In this document: positions 1 through 12,720 of the stretch, one piece after another
How positions within the stretch are numbered: the stretch's first letter is position 1
Layout of the letters: each line of letters opens with the position of its first letter
Origin: Odontesthes bonariensis
Lineage: Eukaryota; Chordata; Actinopteri; Atheriniformes; Atherinopsidae
Direction of reading: 5' to 3'
Length of the DNA: 64,000 nt
NCBI RefSeq assembly: GCF_027942865.1
Contig: NC_134515.1
Span: 11,523,339-11,587,338 of the forward strand
Notes under the pieces: generated by a model
Told to the model about the DNA's origin: nothing
Database searches by the model: none
The model's input: the letters and a program-made list of their open reading frames with translations, nothing else
Program-made: the position numbers and the translations under genes

Positions 1-97
1 TCTTCCAAAGGTAACGTAAACTGTATGATCCCTGCAAGAATATCCCTTTCGATGACCTACATCAAAGGAAAAATGACTTGAAACCCTGTTATTGCAG

Positions 98-3000
98 GTT
101 TTGATGCAAGCCACCATATTTGCACGCATGGCCCCTGACCAGAAAACCCAGCTGGTGAAAGAGCTGCAGAAACTGAAGTGAGTGTTTTTCCTTCTTTTTT
201 TCTCTTTTTGTTCATAAGAAAAGAAGAAAAATTGCGATTAAAGGGGAGGGGGGGTCATATCTAATATATGGTGCCATATTTCAGATGGGGATAAATGGAT
301 TTTTAGATGCAATATGAAAGGCTGAGGCCACTTTCTGGAAATAGCATCTCGTGTCCATTAAACGGAGTGCAACTTAAAGCACGTCTGCACTGGCTTTAAC
401 ACCCTGCTGTCTTGGGTGCTTTAAATGGTACAGTGTTGGTTCAAGTTAAGGAGACAACAAAAACTTGCCTGTCTCTACTGTGTGGTGTATGTTCACATAA
501 GATGTTGGACTAGATGCTCCCATAGTGGCATGATAAATGCATAGTTGGTGTGGAATGTCAGAACTAATGCAATTAAGCACAGCTGGACAACACTGTTTGC
601 TGCTCGACTTTATGTAAAACGTCTGTAATTGATCTTTTTCTGCAGTTATCGAGTGGGCATGTGTGGGGATGGGGCCAATGACTGCGGGGCCCTGAGAGCT
701 GCTGATGTCGGGGTTTCCCTGTCTGAGGCAGAAGCTTCAGTCGCTTCGCCGTTTACTTCCAAGACCGAAAACATCAGCTGCGTTCCGCTGCTTATCAGGT
801 GAGGACATAGGAGGATGATGTGTTTGAAAATCAACCAAACCTGTAGTGTTTGTAGCAGGTCATCAGCAGAGGAAGACAAAAAAACAAGACTTTTTTTTCT
901 GTCTGTGTAGAGAGGGCCGGTGTTCTCTGGTCACCTCCTTCAGTCTCTTCCGGTACATGGCGATGTACAGCCTCATTCAGTTCTGCTCCGTCCTCATCCT
1001 GAACACAGTGAGTAGCAGTGAGGGAACCTATCACAACCTCATTTTCATAGTACTTATCATTTTCTACTCCATCCCTGGTGCTTTATATTTGACATGTTTC
1101 TGCAGCACATTTGTATTTATTATGATATCGAACATCAAACTATTCAGTTTATTAATATTTACTGTACTTATATGCATTTCTTCTCACGGTTTCAGGGCAA
1201 AACTTTTCACTGCCTTGATCAAGTCCAGCGATTTAGCCGGACTGCTGAAGCAAATAGTTAATTTTGCACGTTCATACTGAACAGAAAATGAACATTTTCC
1301 GCACCTAACTTGTGCAGTCTACGGCACGAATCAATTTTCTGATCTGAATTTTAGCACCTCTCGGCCATTACCATTTTTTTCTGTGCCTACATAAATCTGT
1401 ATTTTATATTTATTTTTTTTAATTAAATTAAAAAAGAAGAAATAGCATTTTCTAATAAGTTTAATTCTTCATTTTTTATATATTTATATATATATATATA
1501 TATAAAACTGTTAAACAATTTATTGAATAATGTATGCAATTCTAAAATACTCAAAGGTTTATATTTAGTTGTGACCCCATCCAACCCATGGGGAAAAAAA
1601 AAAAATCTGTACCCAACTGCAGCTCAGCTGACTTTTCATGTAAATCTTTCTGTTCAATAAATTCATAATTACAGCCTTAACGACATTCACTGAAAGCTTG
1701 TTACAAACATAAATCTATGTGATTGTTCTCCATGTGTGTGTCTAGGTGAAGACGAGTATGGCTGACCTACAGTTCCTGTTTTGTGACCTTGTTTTGGTGA
1801 CTTTGCTGGCCATTGTGATGGGCAGAGGAGGCCCCAGTGAGGATCTTCACCCCTGCAGACCTCCTGCCAGTCTGCTGGCGCTGCCCGTGTTCGGCAGCCT
1901 CTTCATACACACATGCATGATCGTCCTGGGTCAGCTGGCTGTGTTCTTCATTACTACCACTCAGGAATGGTCAGTTGAATGAGTGAAAGCTTAATTTTTA
2001 ACTAGAATTTAATTTATTTGTATTGTTCCCAATATTCAGCAATCGGATAAAATCTCTCCAGTTTAAAAAAGGCCCAGCATCTGATCTACACTGGATAAAA
2101 CTGTATGATGTAATACACCTCATCAATTGTGTTTTTCAGGTATATTCCACTCAATTCAACTGAATTTGGAACAGCCAATCTGCCCAACATGGAGAACACT
2201 AGTGTGTTTGACTTGTCAGGTTTCCAGTACATTATAATGGCAGTGGTGGTCACCAAGAGCTACCCTCACAAGAAACCTCTCTACCACAACGGTGAGCCGT
2301 CATAGATTCAGGAAATGGGTGATGCATTTGGGCCAGTGCGTTTTTTTTTTTTGTTTTTTTTTCTCAACTGACTGTTCTTTATTGTCATTTTTGTTCAACC
2401 TCACATTATAAGTGAGACTGTCAAAGATTGAAGCCTCAGACTCTTTTCTCATCCTTCTAGTGATCTTCCTTTGTATGCTGTTCATCCACTTTGGCATCAT
2501 GATCTGGCTGGTGTTGTATCCAGGGCCTTTCTTTAGCCGAATTCTTCAACTGTACGACATCCCTGATATGAACTTTAAAATGCTGCTCGTCGCTGTAGCC
2601 GCTCTCAACCTCCTGGTTTGTTTTGTCGTGGAGGTGAGTGTCGATTATGGAGCTCTTGCATGATCTCTGTGGGTAGTTGTTGATCTAATCTATCTTCATT
2701 GTTACTTAAAAACATGGCAAGAACTAAAACTCTGCTTCATTTAACAACCTATATATCTGGAAACAACGTTGCTTTCACAAATCAACATATTTTCATACCC
2801 TAATCACAGATTTATTGCCATGGACTTATATAGTCCGACCTATATAATCAAATAGGAGATCAAAAAGTTGTTCACGTGCCTTTTTTGTTGGTTTTGTAAT
2901 TTTTCTCTTTCAGATTGGACTCAAAGATAAAAAAAATACCCTTTTTTACAACAGTAACCATTAACAGTAACCAAGAATAAACAAACTTCAACTGTTGTTT

Positions 3001-4832
3001 TAAGCTCCTTTATGACCAGAGCGGTTCTGCCTTGTGACGTTAGAATGATCCGAATATTAAGCTTGTAATAAGATTGATGAAATATGCAGTGACATAGTAC
3101 TCAAAAAAGTTTTAGGAAACTGTTCACTCATGACTGTTTCCATGGGCAAAGAACCAAAGCACCACAGATTATTTGACTTTTTCTTCTTTCACATTGTAGT
3201 TTTCTTTCATATTTAAAAGAAAAATGACTGTAAGTATGACCAGTTGGTTTTGTCTCCGTGCTGAGATATTGTTACTCTCCGATTTTGTGCTGCAGCTCCA
3301 GTTAAACAGTGTGCATCGACCTTTTGTGGGTTTGGTGTAAATTGATTTTTGTGACCTTCCAAGACCGAGAGCTGCAATCTTCTCATTGTCAGAATGTATC
3401 ACATTAACTGCTGGATATTAAATTTTATTTAAATCACTAATACTTAATCAGATTTATTTTTGTCCGAGAAAGTGAGAATTTTTTTTTAATGAATATGCAG
3501 GAACCTTGACCCACAGGTAAAACTTTTTTTTTTTCCTGCACCTGAAACACACCTTAAAGGAGAACTGCGGTATTTTCAACATTAAGCCTCTTTTCTGAGT
3601 CGTCTGCAATGTTTTAGAACCCCCCCCTCACCGCTTTTTTGATGTTTACTGCTGTCTCCGGTATTTGCCTAATTTTGATTCTTCTCAACCTGCTTCAGAA
3701 TGGCAAGTCATGCGCATGTTAAGAAAGGTCCGTAAAAGCACAATAAACGTCCGTTTTCAAAATCATCAACTTACCGGAGTGGTTACTGGTGTGCACTGGT
3801 AATCCATATCAAATTTCGTTGCGAAAAGTTGCTTCTGTCGTGTTTTATTTGGCAGCTCGTTCATGCTCGCACTATTTTCTTAGCGGTGGCGGAGTAATAT
3901 CTTATTTTACCAGGAAAATAGACCCGTTGAGATTAAAAATCTCTTTTACAAGGGCGTCCTGGCCAAGTGGCAGCACAAGTTACAAAAACATTTTCAAAAT
4001 CAACGAACATCCAGTACAAAATGTCAAATAAAACACGACAGAAGCAACGTTTCGCAACGAAATTTGATATGGATTACCAGTGCACACCAGTAACCACTCC
4101 GGTGAGTTGATGATTTTGAAAACGGACGTTTATGGTGCTTTTACAAACCTTTTTGGACATGCGCATGACTTGCCATTCTGAAGCAGGTTGAGATGAATCA
4201 AAATTAGGCAAATACCGGAGACAGCAGTAAACATCAAAAAAGCGGTGAGGGGGGTTCTAAAACATTGCAGACGACTCAGAAAAGAGGCTTAATGTTGAAA
4301 ATACCGCAGTTCCCCTTTAAGCGAACAAAAATTGCCTCAGTGAGTATAAACCTGGAGTTTTGCATGTGCTTTCATCGTTACAGTGCTAACAAATATCACC
4401 TTTAACATAGACGACTTTATTAATCCCTTTGGGAGGTTCCCTCAGGGAAATTGAAATCTCACTCACGCTCAGCACTGTTATATACAGAAATGTACAAAAG
4501 TGGAAAACACCCAACACCAGCACCCGTATAAAGATAATGATAATAATTATTATTACTAACACAAAGTATATGTCCTTTCCATTATTTTATTCAAGTATTT
4601 ACTAATTTTTTATTTTTTTTTTTTCCCTCTCCAGATGCTGATAGATTTGGGTATTCTGAACTGCCTTCGGTGGCTCCGTGGCAGGCGACCATCCAAGAAA
4701 CAGTACAAACGTCTAAAGGTCCTTCTGTCAGACTCCACATCATGGCCGCCCCTCAATCAAACCCTGTCCCCCACAGGTGTCTCCTTCAGCTTGCATCTAC
4801 CTGGCTCTCCATTGGTCACCCAAGCCAAATGA
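98..4832 (+). CDS. atp13a2: ATP13A2-type P5B ATPase, C-terminal part (partial, 7 exons)
   Basis: Exons, with phases that join cleanly: 98-177, 646-798, 911-1007, 1746-1969, 2140-2291, 2461-2633 and 4635-4832 (TGA stop). The 5' part lies left of the window. ATP13A2 (PARK9) is a late endosomal/lysosomal P5B ATPase that exports polyamines from the lysosome. Exon 2 encodes the P-type hinge motif [12 protein letters not shown] followed by AADVGVSLS. Later exons encode hydrophobic membrane segments, for example around [36 protein letters not shown] and [19 protein letters not shown]. The tail [10 protein letters not shown]...WPPL resembles the human ATP13A2 C-terminus (RASKKRFKQL...WPPL), which favours ATP13A2 over ATP13A3/4/5. 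The last intron (2634-4634) holds a fold-back transposon. Convergent with szrd1. Family assignment is very secure and the paralogue secure. Confidence 0.93.
3554..4320. mobile_element. Fold-back/MITE-like DNA element with TTAA target duplication
   Basis: The two arms (about 3558-3851 and 4024-4316, roughly 293 bp each) are near-perfect reverse complements around a spacer of about 170 bp. The termini read AGGAGAACTGCGG on the left and, reverse-complemented, AGGGGAACTGCGG on the right. Each end is flanked by TTAA (3554-3557, 4317-4320). TTAA duplication is known for piggyBac and Kolobok superfamilies; the AGGG-like end does not look like piggyBac, so Kolobok-like is my guess. There is no transposase frame, so it is non-autonomous. 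It sits in the last intron of atp13a2. The few arm mismatches suggest a fairly recent insertion or ongoing arm conversion. Confidence 0.9.
3901..3975 (+). repeat. Dispersed module inside the fold-back spacer
   Basis: The spacer contains an ordered set of words: TTATTTTACCAGG, then GTTGAGATTAAAAATCTC, then TTTTACAAGGGCG, then TCCTGGCCAAG and GGCAGCA. The same order recurs at 46422-46500 with moderate divergence. It contains a small potential stem (GAGATT/AATCTC) and an outer ACCAGG/CCTGG pairing. I recognise it as a type of sequence common in fish genomes but cannot name its family. Confidence 0.55.
4411..4500. repeat. Possible non-LTR retrotransposon tail relic
   Basis: The segment starting CTTTATTAATCCCTTTGGGAGG and ending near ATATACAGAAATG resembles the CTTTATTAATCCC...GGAAATT tails that recur in fish genomes. 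It is short and without coding sequence; the family is not determinable by eye. It lies in the last atp13a2 intron, just right of the fold-back element. Confidence 0.3.
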
Positions 4833-6958
4833 TGTTGGATTTCCTAAACACATCCCAAACTTGAACAACAATGCTTTGTTTACCTGTAAAAAAAATAAAA
4901 ACTATTTTTATGTTAAGTACAGTCTGGCTGTTCTGAGACATGTTTGCTTTGAAGTTTCTTTTTTATGCAAAGTAATGAACATGCATCAACATGTAATCCC
5001 ATTTTTAGTAAATAATTTTATTAAATCAGTATTTACAGGCAGTTTGCATTTTCTAGCTCAGCTACGCCCATCTGTTCCTGCTCTGCCACTAGATTTCTGG
5101 AACTAAAGTCTCTTACCAATATTGAGAACTCTCCTTCAGATATTTTCAGTTTCTTGAACTAAAGCAATAAAATCAACAACCAGGAAGTAAAGATGTGATA
5201 CAAGAGGCACAAGCTGAATTCAACCATTACCTTAAGAGCCTTTGTATTGATGATGCTGCACCACTAAATATGGCTTTGAGATCTCCTCTGAACAATTAAA
5301 AGTGGAAAGAAAAAGAAAAAAACATCTATTGGGCACACTGGTCCTGGAAAGCTACGTTGTTGACGACTCTAGTTCACAACCTTCTGTTTTTCACTCGACA
5401 ATCCCACAGGGAGTGATGTTACCGTTGTGACGATGATGCAAACAATGAACGAAGAACAAAAAAAGAAAAGAAAAAACACCTGGCAATCATTTATCTTGAG
5501 ACAGACATAATTTCAGTTATATTTCCACTCTACAGAGCACTGTCTCTAAGTGCCACCTCAAGTTTAAATACGGACATAAGTTGTCTGAGCAATCAAACCC
5601 GCTGGAAAAATACAATCTTAGTTCATTTCATTCATTCAGTCTCATTCACGTGGACCTGAGTTCCTACATGTTGTACTTCAGAGGAGGACATGAAGAAACA
5701 AGCAACACTGCTGACATGGTGGAGACAAGACACACAGGCTTGTGAAGTACAGCAGTAAATTCATTCCACCATCTGATTCCTCTTTAAATGGCTGCATACA
5801 CCACCTTTTAATCGTGATAGAAGGTTGATTTTAAAAAGGGCTTTTGGTTCATCTCAATTAAAATACTGCTCTGACATTGCCGCCATTTCATACAAGAAAG
5901 GGCAGAAAGCTACTAAAAAAAAAAAAGAAAAACAAAAAAGACTTAAATCCACTTTCACCACTTCCATTTTTTTTCTTTTACTTTTAAATAGAAACTATGA
6001 CATAGTCCAAGGAAGACAGCTGAAAAGCATTAAAAAAAGTAAACAAAACTTGTCAGATATACAACTTGACACACACGACCCCTACCTCTGTTTTTAAAAA
6101 CAAATGGCAATTTACATATTAGGGATGCACTGATACTTTGAACAGCTCAGTTGTTTTTTAGCCATGATGGTGCCTTGTATACCATTTGTTTTAACTGTAC
6201 TAGAAAACCGAAATGAAGCATTTTAGTAGTTTACCACCAAATAAAAAGATGGAAAAATAGATTTACTATTTCATAGAAACTTAAAAAGTTATGTTTCATT
6301 TCTAAAATCTCAATTATTTAATGCAGTTTTCATAAGGAGATTTGTATTTATGTACAGGAACTTTAATCTGAATTTAAAAGATATCAGTGCATCCCTTGTG
6401 TTGTTGAATAAAAGTGAGAAACAAAGATTTTGTGAGCCATCATTTGAAAAATTAAAACCGTGAAAGGTGATGTCTGGTATTATTGCTGGGAAGAAGCTGC
6501 TGCACAGGAACCAGGTAGTTTCGATATGGCCTGTCCTTTCACCTCATCTCTGAACCATTCTTTTTTTCAAGTCTTTGTTTCTGCCCCTCGGCCTCCCTCA
6601 AATGGGGCCAGTGGGGACAGAATGAGGAGAGAGATGGAGGTGAGGGGGTGTGGGGGGGGGGGGGGTCTCTTAAAGGGTGATCATCACAGTGAGTTCAGAA
6701 AATGTCCATAATCACAGTGCCAAACAGACTGGAGTGGGGAAAGAGGAGAGCATATTTCCACAGACCTCCTCGCTGCCTGATGGTTCCACATGACTGCGAG
6801 ATGGAAGATGAGGGCAGCGACGCAGCCGTACTCACAGCCCGTCTGATACAGGGGAACTGAAGCCAGGAAGTTTAAAGATACAGTACTGTGTTTGATCTCA
6901 GGTGGCCCTTGATCTCTCTCTCTCTCCCCTCAATGGCTCCGTGACCCTCGAGGCCCAC
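4833..6958. other. Convergent 3' UTR region of atp13a2 (+) and szrd1 (-)
   Basis: No coding gene is visible. AATAAA signals for atp13a2 lie at 4894-4899 (62 bases after the stop) and 5166-5171. On the minus strand an AATAAA (plus TTTATT) lies at 5018-5023, which would end a roughly 1.9-kb szrd1 3' UTR. A long SZRD1 3' UTR is usual in vertebrates. If the distal signals are used, the two mRNAs overlap tail to tail. A pure G run lies at 6652-6665. The open frames in this stretch look random. Confidence 0.55.
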
Positions 6959-9608
6959 TTATCTGTGCTGTCGGAACCCCTGGGTGCCGTCTGGGCCGGC
7001 AGGCTCCCGGACAGTGTGATTGTTAGATCTGGTATCCTCTGAAGGCAATGTAGAATTATTGCGCCCTGCCCTGGCAAAAGGAGGAAAACAGGAATAAATT
7101 AAAGACAAAAGCCTTTTCCATGTGCCAGCTGCTAGACAGAAATTGTCCAAAACTTGTTGCCGGTTGGCTAAATTCAGCAGTAGGTTTTGTTTGCAATAGA
7201 TACCTTCCTCTGAACTCTTCTAATTACTGAATCCATCAAGTTTCACATCAGACATATCGGTCTGAATGAGTTTAGTGTTAGTCATTCAGACCCATTAGTG
7301 TTACCCTTGACTTTAGAAACTATTCATTTGTTTAAATTAACTTAATTTTATTCAGCCAGGTAACTTGAAGGTAAACATGTCATGCCAAAGTACATTTCAG
7401 AAAGCTTTCAACAATCATTATTAGTCTCCTTTTCCTGTTAATCAAAACTTTGCAACACCAAAGGACTAAAACAGTCTGCCGCTGCCAGCTGTAGTCTGTA
7501 TAAGGAAACCAAAAGTAACGTCAGAATGGGAGGAAAGCGAGGCTTTTCACAACCATACCGATGTGGGTTGTAAAAACTGTTCATTAAAGATAAACACGAG
7601 GAAATACTAAACTTCATTAGACTGTTAGTTAACTTCCTAAATTGTCTATACATGATTATTACCTGTCAATGTTGGGTTTGTCCTGAGGAGTCTCCTCTGG
7701 GCAGGCGCTGCCCAGTATTCTCTTCCTGGCCTCTGCATACTCTGCTTCTCGCTGGGCCAGAGACTTGACCTGCGGTGTGGGCCTGTTCTGGTTCATCGGT
7801 GATCCCAATGACCCATTACTTGCAGGCCGCTTTAAGATGCGTATCTGAGTTGGGGGTGCTGCCGGTAAAGAGTTGTCTTGTATTACCATGGTTGTCTTTA
7901 ATGGAGATCGAGAAGAATTATTGGATTCCCTGGAAGAAAATGAATAAATACAAAACTGATTAAGATCATTCAATGGCCAAAAGACTGATGACGAACAGCT
8001 TTGTGATTAAGATATTTCCTTCTTATCAGTGAAGGTATATACCAGAATTTCTGAATTGTATGGATCCACTCCCCTCTCTAATTTGCAAACTGTTTAAATT
8101 TTGTTTGTGTTCAGGTGTACATGTATGGCAATAAACAGTAAAGTGTAGTTTCCAATGCTAACTGAAGCAAACATATAAAAATACACAGACATATCTTTGG
8201 GACATTTTTCTTGAGCATTTCAGGTCCTTACTTTTCTTTATGGCTGATCCGAAGCTTCTCCTCTAACCGTTTTTCCATTTCCTGTGGGAAAAGCAGTGCA
8301 AACACAAATTTATGTAAACTAACACTGATTTGGGACAAGAAGGGGAGCAGCAGGTACTAAGTTAGAGAGTGGATGGAAAGCAGGATTCAGTTACAATCTA
8401 TTTATACATGTGAAGACAGCTGCCAAGTCATAACAGAGTGTTCAGTTAGATAACATTAGATATGTTACCAGCAAAATATATAACGCGAAGTGAAGTCCTG
8501 TCTAACCGCAGCAAAAAAATGTGTCCAAACATCTGTAAGTTGAGCCTGAGGAGCTGCTGACGTCCTGATCAGCTTCCCTTCAGAGCCACTTTCGTGACAT
8601 AAGTCAACTAACGATAGCCTGCCAAAATACCATGACGACGATTAGCTAATGTTAGCCGAATGTTGCAACTGACCAGTTTGGCAACACAACCAGCTTGCAA
8701 CCGCGGTAATACTTTAAATTATTGCCGAACAAGCGAGCCCTAGAAGCTACAGGAAATCAGCTTAGTTCAGTGAACCATTATCACGAATTTAAGCCAAGCT
8801 AAACGAAACACGGACTACTGTGTAGTAATACATCATTTAGAAATCTTCAGCAACTTATCAAGTTCTCAAATATATCCTAATCATTTTTAATTTACGAACA
8901 ATAATTTCCCTTTAATTTGAACAGATGTACAATACTGGTCCTCGTCGATGGAATTGCTTGAACTGTCACCACTACGAGACAGGGAGTCGCTGTTTAACAT
9001 GTCACATGCAAATAATAAGTTACTTCTTTGATAAAAGTGTGCCGAATAGAATACAAGACGATACTGGATTATGAGTGCGTCTTCAACTGTCTCGTCCGAG
9101 GTTTGTTTATTTGTTAATGAGAAAACCGAAGTTAACCGATACAATTTAAACGTGACCTGGCAATGACTAGCTAACGTAGCATTGCGTTAGCTAGCATCAA
9201 CCATAGCGTTTCTGAATTGAACTCTCATTCCTTGAGTTTAGCTAGCCTCGTGTAGCCACATTCATTAGCTGGCCAGTGTTGGCTGAAGTCTGGTATATTA
9301 ACGCCATTTCAAATTAAACGTTGACATAGCTAAAGTTACTTGGCTGGTTAAACTAGTGTTAAGCCTAACTAACTCGATAGCTAACGCTACTTGACTCGCG
9401 AAGTTTCTTGAAGCTAGCGTTAGCTTTAGCCACATTGTTGGCCCGTGGAAGTCGCTAACATGGAGCGGCGTTGAGATAACTTCTACATGAGACGTATTTA
9501 AAGACACCCCAATGCATAATAGTCTTAAACTGAAAGTATCATGTGTCTTTCATTATTTACCCCACTATCGGCAGCTTCCTCCCAACTTTCAGCGACCTCC
9601 TCATCCAT
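6959..9608 (-). CDS. szrd1: SUZ RNA-binding domain-containing protein 1
   Basis: Four coding exons on the minus strand: 9608-9561, 8281-8232, 7929-7663 and 7070-6959 (TAA stop), 477 bases for 158 residues; human SZRD1 is 152. The start [16 protein letters not shown] matches the human N-terminus, and 9608 is the ATG in a GC-richer promoter region. Residues 17-33 form a basic helix-like stretch. Residues about 42-107 contain the SUZ domain, with [11 protein letters not shown] and [19 protein letters not shown]. The C-terminal [15 protein letters not shown] corresponds to the conserved SUZ-C motif. The family is linked to RNA binding and to cell-cycle/apoptosis control in human cells; the exact role is unclear. 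Intron 1 (8282-9560) holds no gene I can see. Confidence 0.93.
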
Positions 9609-9780
9609 GTTTCATTTTGCTCAGACACGCTGTGGAGTTGACTTTACGGAGCTCCTCCAGATCCGCCTCCGTCGTCTGCAGGCTGTGACATCACTCTGGC
9701 GGAGTTCCCCACTTCGTGATACCCCACAGAACCGAGGGGAAAGGGGCCGACATATTTCACTTGTCAAAGTGACATGAAAC
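9609..9780 (-). promoter_or_regulatory. Probable szrd1 promoter and 5' UTR
   Basis: This block directly precedes the szrd1 ATG and is richer in G+C and CpG than its surroundings (for example GGAGCTCCTCCAGATCCGCC and CGTCGTCTGCAGG). No TATA box is evident, as expected for a broadly expressed gene. The exact start of transcription cannot be fixed by eye. Confidence 0.45.
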
Positions 9781-11880
9781 ATAGTATTAACACACATGCA
9801 CATATATGTATATTCTGTTGAGGACTCGTGTTAAACAGACGTGCACTCTGGCTACTTCCTCGTTTGCTGTGGGCCTCTCTTCCTAACTCAAAAAGTCAAC
9901 ATGTGACACAAGGAAGGTAACAGATTATAGATATTTTTGGTTTAAAAAAAGGTCTCCTGTGTTATTTCTTCCCTGAACCCATCTGGGCATCTAAATGCAA
10001 GTAAAGTGATGGTAATGTAATCTAATATGAGCTCGATTTCTGTCATTATAATGTGAATATTTATTGAGCTGGGTGGTAAAACATTAGTTGACTTGCAGAC
10101 TTGGTAAGATTACTAAACACTATATTACAATCATCAACCAGAATACATTTGAAATTATATGTAATTAATTACAGATATTGTCAAGGATAATTTCATTATA
10201 CCTTTAAAATATGGCAAAACAAACTTAAACAAAAGAAACATTACAGTGCATCTGTATACATTTATGTCAGCATGGTTTTTGATAATTTGATTAGACCTAA
10301 TTTAAATGATGGATATAACTACTGCCAATCAAAGTAGGTTTCTACATGGTTTTAATTAATGGTGACTTCAGGCCAACCTGCTTTAACATCGTATAAGGGA
10401 TCTTAAACATGTTTGTTGGTCTTGTAAGAGTGTTGTGAAAACTAAAATGAGTTTGGCTCATAAAGTCAACATTCTTCTCTTCCTGTTTTTGTGGGACTGT
10501 ATGCAAGAATTTAGTTTTATTACCTCTTTATCGTCTGAATTTAGTTCTCAGATAAGAGAGGTTGTCAAATTATGCTGTCCAAGTCATAAGAGCCGGATGC
10601 ACCGGATCAACAGTAAAGATGCATTCAAAAATCTAAACTGATATGCATGTCAGCTTGTCTTTTTATGGCCGGAGGTTTTTCTGTTTTATGGTATTATGTA
10701 AATATTTGCTATGTTTGCTATTTAATTAGATTTTTTTTTGCACGATCAGCTGGTTATACAGCTGTATAGGTTGATTTTTAAAAACAATTTTGTGTTGTTA
10801 GTGGTTACATCACCAAAACATTCTGATTGATTGAGTACAATCAATAGCCAGCACAGATTTAATTGAAATCTAATATTCCTACTTAGTCGATTGGGGAAAA
10901 ACAGTGCTTCCTAATTCTTAAGGAGATATAGAAGGTTAACTTGTGAAAGACAAGTTAACCTTCTGTCAAGGGACATTGAAGGGATTTCCATGCAATCAAA
11001 TGTGAGTTAGAAGCCTCTAGTTTACATTTGCAGTGTACTCAGTCATTAACGAATATGAACATTTGTAGTCTAGATGTAGTGAAGGTTGAAATGTCAGTGA
11101 CAGATCAGATTGATTTAGACTGCTCATTTATTTCTCTCATAAATTCTATTAAGTTTGACCAAACTTTCATTTAACTGGTCTGCACTTAATTGTATGGTTG
11201 ATTTTCTCTTATTCTTTTAAGTTGTGTTTATTGTAATTGAAATATTGTTTCATACTATACATAGAATGTTTTTCTTCCCTTGTGTTAATGTTCTGCACCA
11301 TTGCTTTTGTGCTATACAAATAAAGTTGCCTTGCCTAGCATTTAGGGGCTCTTTTTCACAAATATAGTAAAGATATATAGATAGATAATTTGTCCATGTT
11401 TGCCACCAAAAATGATCATGGTCTGAGTTTTTGTGTTTGATTTTGTCTTTTGGTTTTCCTTGTGTCCTTTTTTATTTGGTAGTGTTTGCCCCCATATGTA
11501 TTCTGTTAATTTACTTCCTGTTAATACCTGGTCTTCGGTTAATGATTGCCACACCTGATCCTTGTTTGGTATCACTTCCCACAGAATATACCCTCCAGCT
11601 TTTCATGTGTTCAGTGCCAAATTGTTAAATGTTGTTTGTTTCTGTCACTTTTGTGCTCGTCCCTCTCTAGATTTCTTTGTTGTTTTTTCGAGGGTGGGAT
11701 TTTGTTATGCCTTTGTTCTGTGTGAGTCTAGTTTTCAGTTTATTTTTCCTGTCTTGGCAAGGCTTTTAGTTTAGTTTTCAATAAAGCCTTTGTTCTTTTC
11801 CCTCATCTGTAATCCTGCGTTGGGTCCTCCTCCACCTTCAGCTCAACCATGAATCATGAGAATAATGAAATATAATAAAG
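9781..11880. other. Intergenic stretch between szrd1 and smim1, no gene seen
   Basis: AT-rich DNA with only short, biased open frames. Two items stand out: a perfect 15-bp hairpin at 10930-10964, and a short tail at about 11290-11335 (GTGCTATACAAATAAAGTTGCC) resembling the 3' ends of fish non-LTR retrotransposons. The pyrimidine-rich block 11400-11830, ending with AATAAAGCC and TGCGTTGGGTCCTCCTCC, looks like a decayed repeat of unknown class. Confidence 0.5.
10930..10964. repeat. Perfect 15-bp inverted repeat with 5-base loop
   Basis: AGAAGGTTAACTTGT at 10930-10944 is followed by loop GAAAG and the exact reverse complement ACAAGTTAACCTTCT at 10950-10964. There is no T-tract typical of a bacterial terminator and no sign of a longer precursor stem. 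Its function is unknown. Confidence 0.85.
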
Positions 11881-11910
11881 AAAGCACACTGTGTGAAATA
11901 AATTGGTATT

Positions 11911-11916
11911 TTTATT
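11911..11916 (-). other. Polyadenylation signal candidate for smim1
   Basis: Plus TTTATT reads AATAAA on the minus strand, about 805 bases after the smim1 stop. It would give a 3' UTR of roughly 0.8 kb. No coding sequence lies between it and the stop codon. Confidence 0.4.
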
Positions 11917-12720
11917 TCAAATACTGATTGGAGTTTTCATTGCATAGCACCAGGGGGACTGAGAGTCAAAATCTGTACGCTCAGTACCATCTTAAAGACA
12001 TTTTTAAAAGGTTCATACACATATAGAGAAAATCTGGTTATATCACTGCTGTGTTTCTACATCAACCAAGAATGATAGAATCAGTCTCAATAAGATTAAT
12101 TGGTTGTAGACAGAATTAGTCTTGATTCTAAGAGTAAATTTTCATTCAAACATACATGAATAACAATGAATGTCATGCATCAATATGCCTACGTCTTGTC
12201 TACGTCAAGGGAAAATCAGGCTGCTAAAGCTTACAAAAACATCACTCTAGTTTATACTCTACCAGACAAATATATAGTGACAATGTCCACTACTGATGTA
12301 TTCTAACAAAGAGTGGCATAAAGGTGCATCTTATGTGCTTTCACATGGTGGGAAATCAGATTCCAGTCTTCAATTTCCAGTTTTCTGTCTGATAATGCAG
12401 GGTTGTAGAACTACACTCACATTACAGAGGTATTATTATTTGTTAGAGTTGCATTACAACTACATGACACATATATAAGAGATTCTTCATATCAAGATCA
12501 ATTAGGTACAAAGAATAGCCAAAGAAAGCATTTGGGTACTTTTGTGGCGTTCCAAATGAGGAAGAGATTTATATAACTTTCTATATATTTTTCATTTCTT
12601 GAATACAGCAGTTAGACATCTGTATAAACATTCTTCCTTGTTTCCATACAATCTCTAGATTTATGTAAGATTTGATTTCACACAATGTCTATCTCTTTTT
12701 TTCCTGACTGGGTTTCACCA

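Noticed and set aside
10435-10641. 68-codon frame with a hydrophobic start resembling a signal peptide (NILLFLFLWDCMQ).
   Set aside because: Single short frame in AT-rich DNA with no homology or neighbouring exons.
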